DNA from: an uncultured Bacteroidales bacterium
GTDB lineage: Bacteria; Bacteroidota; Bacteroidia; Bacteroidales; Muribaculaceae
NCBI GenBank assembly: GCA_902784675.1
Contig: CACZVR010000001.1
Coordinates: 124,001 to 188,000 of the forward strand
Reading direction: 5' to 3'
Length of the DNA stretch: 64,000 bases
Part shown: one piece after another, positions 59,868 to 64,000 of the stretch
How positions within the stretch are numbered: the first letter of the stretch is position 1
How the letters are laid out: every line of letters begins with the position of its first letter
Notes under the pieces: model-generated
The model's input: only the letters and a program-made list of their open reading frames with translations
Told to the model about the DNA's origin: nothing
Database searches by the model: none
Translations under genes and position numbers: made by a program

Positions 59868-60926
59868 CTAAAGCGTTTGGAGGGAATAGTGTTTGCCATC
59901 GCTGCTCGACAGCACCCCTTGTTCCTTGGCGCTGTTTAACAATTCATAGGCTCTGGTTTTTCCAACTCCTAGCTTAGTCTGTATCAGGTTGAGCACATCG
60001 CTGGTTCGCAGAGGCATGGAGAAACCCTCATAGCATATTGCCATCTTTTCATGCAACTTGGCCTTGTCCTCCTGTACCTTCAGTTCCAATTGCAGCTGGC
60101 GGTCAATCGCAGCGTCCATGGGCACGGCATTGTCATCGAGCTTGAAGCAGATATCACCGCAGTTGCGGTGGCGGCTGAAGCTGTGCTTCACCTCAAACAC
60201 GGTATCGTGCTTCTCGACGTTGAACACGTCGCTGCACTTCTGATAAAGCAAGGTGCCCAGGTGGCCCTTCATGTTCTTGTCCATGCTGCTCTTGTTCTGA
60301 TGCATGACCACGACGATGCAGCATTTGTGCTCGTTGGCCATCGCCGCCAGCTTGTTGACAATGTCCTGGCTCTCGATCACGTCGTTGTAATTGTAGATCA
60401 GGTCGGCAATGCCGTCGATGACGACCAAGTCAGGACGCTCGTGCGAGACGGCATAGCTGATGACATCATAACGGGAGGGTTCCGAGTCACTGCCAATGCC
60501 TGCCGGCAGCAAGCATGCCACCCTGTAGTCGTCGTGACGGCTCAGGGGCGACATCGCATCGATGGTCTTTTGGACACGCTGGGTGTCGCTGTCCGACTGC
60601 TCGGTGTCAAAGAACAGTGCCCGCCCGGTCTCCTTCAGGCTGCGGCAATTCACGAAATGGTCGCTACCCATGAAGATGGCAGTCAAGATGTCGCAGAAGA
60701 AGGTCTTGCCGTTCTTCCACTTGGCGCTCACGGCCACCAGATTGCCCTTGGGCATCGTGGGCACACCACCAATCTCGATGAGGTAGTCTGGTTCGGGATA
60801 CTCAACGTTGCGTTCGATGAAGTAAGGCTTCATGAACTCGTTGTACTCTTCGTTGAGTATCTCTTCGGGAGAGAGTTCTGCTTGACGACGAATCTCGTCA
60901 AGGATTTCAGTTGTGTTACTACTCAT
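59868..60926 (-). CDS. Lone RepA/RecA-fold ATPase inside the repeat cassette
   Basis: The 352-residue protein has a RecA-type ATPase core. Walker A lies near 68-75 (AKWKNGKT, with F-F following), and a Walker B-like strand is at 155-166 (PDLVVIDGIADL). A VMHQNK strand near 198 is typical of RepA-like hexameric helicases. The first 50 residues are helical and acidic, and the last 50 look like a winged helix (LRTSDVLNLIQTKLGVGKTR; AYELLNSAKEQGVL). Such AAA ATPases occur in plasmids, phages and mobilizable elements, but none of their usual partners is here. Base composition resembles its neighbours. I can assign the fold, not a function. Confidence 0.72.
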   Translation of the reverse strand: MSSNTTEILDEIRRQAELSPEEILNEEYNEFMKPYFIERNVEYPEPDYLIEIGGVPTMPKGNLVAVSAKWKNGKTFFCDILTAIFMGSDHFVNCRSLKETGRALFFDTEQSDSDTQRVQKTIDAMSPLSRHDDYRVACLLPAGIGSDSEPSRYDVISYAVSHERPDLVVIDGIADLIYNYNDVIESQDIVNKLAAMANEHKCCIVVVMHQNKSSMDKNMKGHLGTLLYQKCSDVFNVEKHDTVFEVKHSFSRHRNCGDICFKLDDNAVPMDAAIDRQLQLELKVQEDKAKLHEKMAICYEGFSMPLRTSDVLNLIQTKLGVGKTRAYELLNSAKEQGVLSSSDGKHYSLQTL

Positions 60927-61016
60927 GGTACATAAAAGAATTTAATGGTTAAAAAAACGAATACCTGGCGAGCCGCTTATCATCAGCTTGGGCCAATGAC
61001 TGGAGACTTGCCGCTG

Positions 61017-61049
61017 CAAAGTTACAACCTCTATACCTCGAAATCCAAA
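61017..61049 (-). promoter_or_regulatory. Promoter of the cassette ATPase
   Basis: On the minus strand TTTG (61049-61046), 21 bases and TAACTTTG (61024-61017) make a full Bacteroidales promoter. The leader to ATG 60926 is about 80 bases. Confidence 0.75.
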
Positions 61050-61136
61050 TTTTTTCTCAAAATAATTTGCAAAATACCAATTTTTACACGATTATTCACC
61101 GAAAATAGTTGGTTATTTTACTATTTTTTCCACTCT

Positions 61137-61232
61137 TTCCACCCATTCCACTATATACGCGTCTTTCCACCAATTTTCCATCCCGCAGTGGAAAACACAC
61201 GCACAGGTGAACGGGGTGGAAAAGGTGGAAAA
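61137..61232. repeat. Direct repeat R2 of the ATPase cassette
   Basis: R2 is 96 bases, in the same orientation as R1 and about 1556 bases away. Its stem, TTTTCCATCCCG (61174-61185) with CGGGGTGGAAAA (61212-61223), keeps pairing because the C-to-T change gives a G-U pair. It lies upstream of the ATPase promoter. Confidence 0.85.
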
Positions 61233-61269
61233 CACCGACGAATCAGGTCGTGGAGACCCATCAACAGCA

Positions 61270-61306
61270 GCATCCGCACACCCATCGGTCACAGGTATGC
61301 GGATGC
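61270..61306. repeat. Hairpin after R2
   Basis: GCATCCGCA/TGCGGATGC is a perfect 9-bp stem with a 19-base loop, 38 bases past R2. It could also serve as terminator of the S41 gene on the minus strand, but it lacks a T run. Confidence 0.65.
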
Positions 61307-61310
61307 CGCA

Positions 61311-61337
61311 CTAATCTCTAATCTCTAATCGCTAATC
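61311..61337. repeat. Heptamer array (NCTAATC) after the S41 gene
   Basis: ACTAATC-TCTAATC-TCTAATC-GCTAATC is four near-identical seven-base units, ending seven bases before the stop codon (read on the minus strand) of the S41 peptidase gene. Confidence 0.8.
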
Positions 61338-61344
61338 AGCGAGC

Positions 61345-64000
61345 TTAATTCACACCCAGGTCTTTGAGGGTGCGCGGTGCGGGAGTCTTGGGCATGGGCT
61401 TGCGGTCCTTGAGCTGCTCAAGAATGACCTCAATGGCCTTGTCCAGCTGCTGGTCGATGCCGTTGAACTCCATGACGGGATCATTGTCAACGATGATGTC
61501 GGGATCCACACCGTGATTCTCGACAATCCAGTTGCCACGGGTGTCGTAGTTGGTGAAGAAGGGCACGCGGATGTCGGTGCCGTCCATGTAGGGCAGCGAG
61601 CCGCTGATGCCCACGATACCACCCCACGAGCGAGTACCGATGACGGGACCAATCTTGTTCTCCTTGAAACTCCAGGGGAACAAATCACCATCACTGGCGC
61701 TGTACTTGTTCACCAGCAGCACCTTGGGACCGACGAGGGTGCGCTCGGGCGTTGTGCCGTTGTGGTTGCTGCCACGGTACATGGTCAAGCGATAAGGCTG
61801 ACGAAGCAGTCGCTCAATCACCATCGGGGAGATATTGCCACCACCGTTGCCACGGTCATCGATGATGAGAGCCTCTTTGTCGGTTTGAGCAAAAAAGTAA
61901 CGCGAGAACTCACGCAAGCCCTCAGGTCCCATGTCGGGAATGTAGACATAGCCCACGCGACCACCGGTCTTCTCGCTCACATAGTCGATATTGTGCTGCA
62001 CCCACTCATAGTGGTAGAGCGGGTATTCGTCCTGGATGGGTTTCACGACAACCTTGCGGTCACCGTTAATGGTCAATTCTGTCATTACGTCGGCCTTGTC
62101 GCGCAACAAGGCATAGAAGTTGGTCACACCCTGGGCTGACACACCGTCAACGGCAGTGATGACATCACCCACCTTGATGTTCATGCCCGGCTCGAGTAAC
62201 GGGGAACGCAATGATTCGCGATCTGGAGCGCCTTTTAAAATCTTGGTGATTTTATAACCATTAGTAACCTGTTCCAATTCGGCGCCGAGCATACCGATGT
62301 GGTGCTCGTCGGCCTGAATGTGGTCGCCACCGTCAACATAGGCGTGACCCACAGCCAGCTCACCAATCATGCCGCCAATGACATAGGTCAAATCAAGACG
62401 GTTCTTGACATAAGGCAGCAGGGCGGCATACTTGTCGTGCATTGCTTGCCAGTCCACGCCATGCATGTTCTCGAGATAGAAGCCATCGCGATAGGCGCGC
62501 CAAGCCTCGTTGAAAATCTGATTCCACTCCTGCTCATAGTTCACTGTGGCAATCATGTCATCAAGATTGACTGCCTCGCTGAGGTCGGCCTTGCGAGGGG
62601 TGAGGGGAGCGATATAGAGCTCTTCTCCTTTGAGGAAGAGTGCAGTCTTCTGGTCGGCCGAAGGCATCATATAGGCCCTGTCGGCAACCACCTCGTCCTT
62701 TTGCTCTTCGAAATCAAAGACACGCACACTGCCACGGCCACTGTACCACAAGTGGCTTCCGTCGCAAACGAAATTGCCGTAACTGCCAGTGCCTACGGGC
62801 ACCTTGACGATGCGGTCGGCTATGCCGTCAATATCGATGCGAACAGCGTTCTCATCAGCCTGGGCTTTGCCCTTACCGCCCTTCTTACTCTTGGGCTCAT
62901 CCTTCGGAGCATCCTTGGGGTTGTCGCCGCCAGCGTTCACTTTGTCATCTTTGGGGAGGAATGGCGAGGGGGTGTCCTTGGAGAGCATCACCAGATAGAT
63001 GCCTTCCATATCGCGGTAGGCAAAGTTCCACTCGATGCTGCTGTAGACGGGATTGAAATCGCGAGCCGAGGCAAAGATGAGATACTTGCCGTCGCTGCTG
63101 AATTCTGGTGCGTTACTCTCATACCAGCGGTCGGTCACAGGATATTCCTTGCCCTCGGCAATGTTATAGAGATAAACCACGCTGTACTCATTGGTTCCCA
63201 TGCGGGAATAGGTGAGCCATTTGCCATCGGGTGAGAAACTGGGCGTGGGAATTTCGCCCATCTCGTCCTGCAGCAGCGTTTGCTTGGTCTGGGTCTTGAC
63301 ATTGACAAGCACCATTCGGTTCTTGCGGTCGGTATAGACAATCTTGCTGCCGTCGGGGCTCCACACCAGGTCGCGGATATAGGTATCGTTATCCTTGGTC
63401 AACTGGATGGCCTTATCGCTGTCCACTGGGCGCATCCAAATCTCGGTCTCGCCGGTCTGGTCGCTGATGTAGGCGATGTTCTTGCCGTCGGGGCTCCAAG
63501 CCGCGTCACGCTCGTGAACGCCAGGAGTGTGGGTGATATTACGGGTCACGCCATGCTTGGCGGGAACATCGAACACTTCGCCACGGGCGCTGATAGCGAT
63601 GCGGCTGCCGTCAGGGGCCAAGCTGCCACCGCGCAGATCGTCCTTCACCTTGCGCTGCTCCTCGCGTGCGAAGTTGTTCTCGCTGTTAAGATAGACTGTG
63701 ATTTTCTCACTGTGTTTGGTAGCGGGGTCAAGCACATAGAGGTAACCGCCGTTTTCAAAGACGATCTTGCCACCGCCACAGTTGGCAAACTTCACATCAT
63801 ATTCGGTGAAGTCGGTCACCTTTTGCGTCGTTGCCGTGCGGGTGTTATAGACAAAGATGTTCATGCGGTTGTCGCGGTCACTCATGAAGTAGATTTCGTC
63901 TCCAATCCACATCGGGTCAATGTCCTGGGCAATATTGTTCGTGATGTTGGTCACGGTCTTGGCCTGCGTATCATAAATCCAGATGTCGTCGGCCATACCG
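61345..64000 (-). CDS. Tricorn-like S41 peptidase, N-terminus cut by the window edge
   Basis: The visible 885 codons lack the real start; the first ATG at 63996 lies inside the frame. From the N-terminus: PD40 beta-propeller blades (DIWIYDTQAKTVTNITNN; SPDGSRIAIS; SPDGKNIAYISD; SPDGKWLTYS), a Lys/Asp linker (PKDEPKSKKGGKGKAQAD), a tricorn C1-like helical domain (EWNQIFNEAWRAYRDGFY), a PDZ domain (LLEPGMNIKVGDVITAVDG), and the S41 catalytic domain with DDRGNGGGN and the nucleophile Ser in YSASDGD (codon 61693-61695). Tricorn-like proteins degrade peptides from other proteases. The missing part probably includes a signal peptide. Confidence 0.9.
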   Translation of the reverse strand, partial: GMADDIWIYDTQAKTVTNITNNIAQDIDPMWIGDEIYFMSDRDNRMNIFVYNTRTATTQKVTDFTEYDVKFANCGGGKIVFENGGYLYVLDPATKHSEKITVYLNSENNFAREEQRKVKDDLRGGSLAPDGSRIAISARGEVFDVPAKHGVTRNITHTPGVHERDAAWSPDGKNIAYISDQTGETEIWMRPVDSDKAIQLTKDNDTYIRDLVWSPDGSKIVYTDRKNRMVLVNVKTQTKQTLLQDEMGEIPTPSFSPDGKWLTYSRMGTNEYSVVYLYNIAEGKEYPVTDRWYESNAPEFSSDGKYLIFASARDFNPVYSSIEWNFAYRDMEGIYLVMLSKDTPSPFLPKDDKVNAGGDNPKDAPKDEPKSKKGGKGKAQADENAVRIDIDGIADRIVKVPVGTGSYGNFVCDGSHLWYSGRGSVRVFDFEEQKDEVVADRAYMMPSADQKTALFLKGEELYIAPLTPRKADLSEAVNLDDMIATVNYEQEWNQIFNEAWRAYRDGFYLENMHGVDWQAMHDKYAALLPYVKNRLDLTYVIGGMIGELAVGHAYVDGGDHIQADEHHIGMLGAELEQVTNGYKITKILKGAPDRESLRSPLLEPGMNIKVGDVITAVDGVSAQGVTNFYALLRDKADVMTELTINGDRKVVVKPIQDEYPLYHYEWVQHNIDYVSEKTGGRVGYVYIPDMGPEGLREFSRYFFAQTDKEALIIDDRGNGGGNISPMVIERLLRQPYRLTMYRGSNHNGTTPERTLVGPKVLLVNKYSASDGDLFPWSFKENKIGPVIGTRSWGGIVGISGSLPYMDGTDIRVPFFTNYDTRGNWIVENHGVDPDIIVDNDPVMEFNGIDQQLDKAIEVILEQLKDRKPMPKTPAPRTLKDLGVN

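Larger units (their letters stand above)
59467..61344. other. Repeat-flanked ATPase cassette
   Basis: This stretch of about 1.9 kb lies between dxr and the S41 peptidase gene. It holds one gene (59868-60926) flanked by two direct repeats (59581-59674 and 61137-61232). Each repeat is built from TTTCCAC/GTGGAAA units, each can fold, and each is followed by a separate strong hairpin. A third inverted repeat with the same units follows the gene. No transposase, integrase or tRNA is present. The two gaps, about 400 bases each, hold only these elements, a promoter and, next to the S41 gene, a heptamer array. Confidence 0.6.

Noticed and set aside
59467..61344. Insertion sequence or integrative element with an encoded recombinase
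   Set aside because: No transposase, integrase or terminal inverted repeats flank the cassette; the repeats are direct, and no short target duplication is obvious. I therefore report only a repeat-flanked gene.
1..64000. tRNA or rRNA genes and CRISPR arrays
   Set aside because: I found no cloverleaf-like stretch in the gaps, no rRNA sequence, and no regular repeat-spacer array.

Overview
The window looks like a 64-kb stretch of chromosome from a member of the order Bacteroidales (Bacteroidota). The family could be Muribaculaceae or Prevotellaceae, but the sequence alone does not decide this. The signs are promoters of the TTTG-N19..21-TAnnTTTG type, almost no Shine-Dalgarno sequences, families largely confined to the phylum (DUF4293, DUF4827, DUF5106, PorT-like barrels, a lipoprotein TamA), a GT3-type glycogen synthase, a MalQ-like protein with tandem CBM20 domains, and many secreted proteins ending their signal peptide in A-x-A-Q. 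I see no rRNA, tRNA, CRISPR array, transposase or integrase.

Layout. 1-9.4 kb: lipoate ligase (cut by the window edge), a glycine-zipper OmpA lipoprotein, a B12-dependent ribonucleotide reductase, a MalQ-like protein without a catalytic centre, a DUF5106 thioredoxin-like protein, then the tight operon ybaK-aroC-acyl-ACP thioesterase. 9.4-22 kb: FtsX-type permease, phosphoesterase/PQQ fusion, a dockerin-like secreted protein, KefB-type antiporter with MgtC, secreted EEP phosphatase, nrnA-DUF4827-glmM, and an MBL hydrolase. 22-32 kb: udk-lptB, secreted alpha-amylase, dnaK, then glycogen synthase and glycogen phosphorylase. 32-39.5 kb: tamB-tamL for outer-membrane assembly. 39.5-49.7 kb: an N-domain-less ClpC-type ATPase, a LysM/PorT-like pair, a TPR protein with dnaG, and DUF4293. 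49.7-59.5 kb: nhaD, GH20 hexosaminidase, dipeptidyl-peptidase III, a small lipoprotein, and the dxr-rseP-rlmI run. 59.5-61.3 kb: a lone RecA-fold ATPase gene inside a repeat-rich cassette. 61.3-64 kb: a tricorn-like S41 peptidase, cut by the window edge.

The genes mostly serve envelope biogenesis (LptB, TamB/TamL, RseP, GlmM, LysM and PorT-like proteins), storage glucan metabolism (GT3 synthase, GlgP, amylase, MalQ-like) and stress proteostasis (DnaK, ClpC).

Four observations stand out. First, the ATPase gene at 59868-60926 is bracketed by two ~95-bp direct repeats about 1.56 kb apart. They are built from TTTCCAC/GTGGAAA units, each can fold, and each is followed by a different strong hairpin; this may be an undescribed small genetic element. 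Second, dnaK and the clpC-like gene each have an exact sigma-54 promoter (TGGCAC-N5-TTGCA) with nearby palindromes, which suggests a shared RpoN-controlled stress response. Third, the MalQ-like protein has lost the whole catalytic segment of GH77 but kept both starch-binding domains and the C-terminal tail. Fourth, degenerate heptamer arrays (NCTAANN) sit in three intergenic gaps, two of them directly against a start codon.
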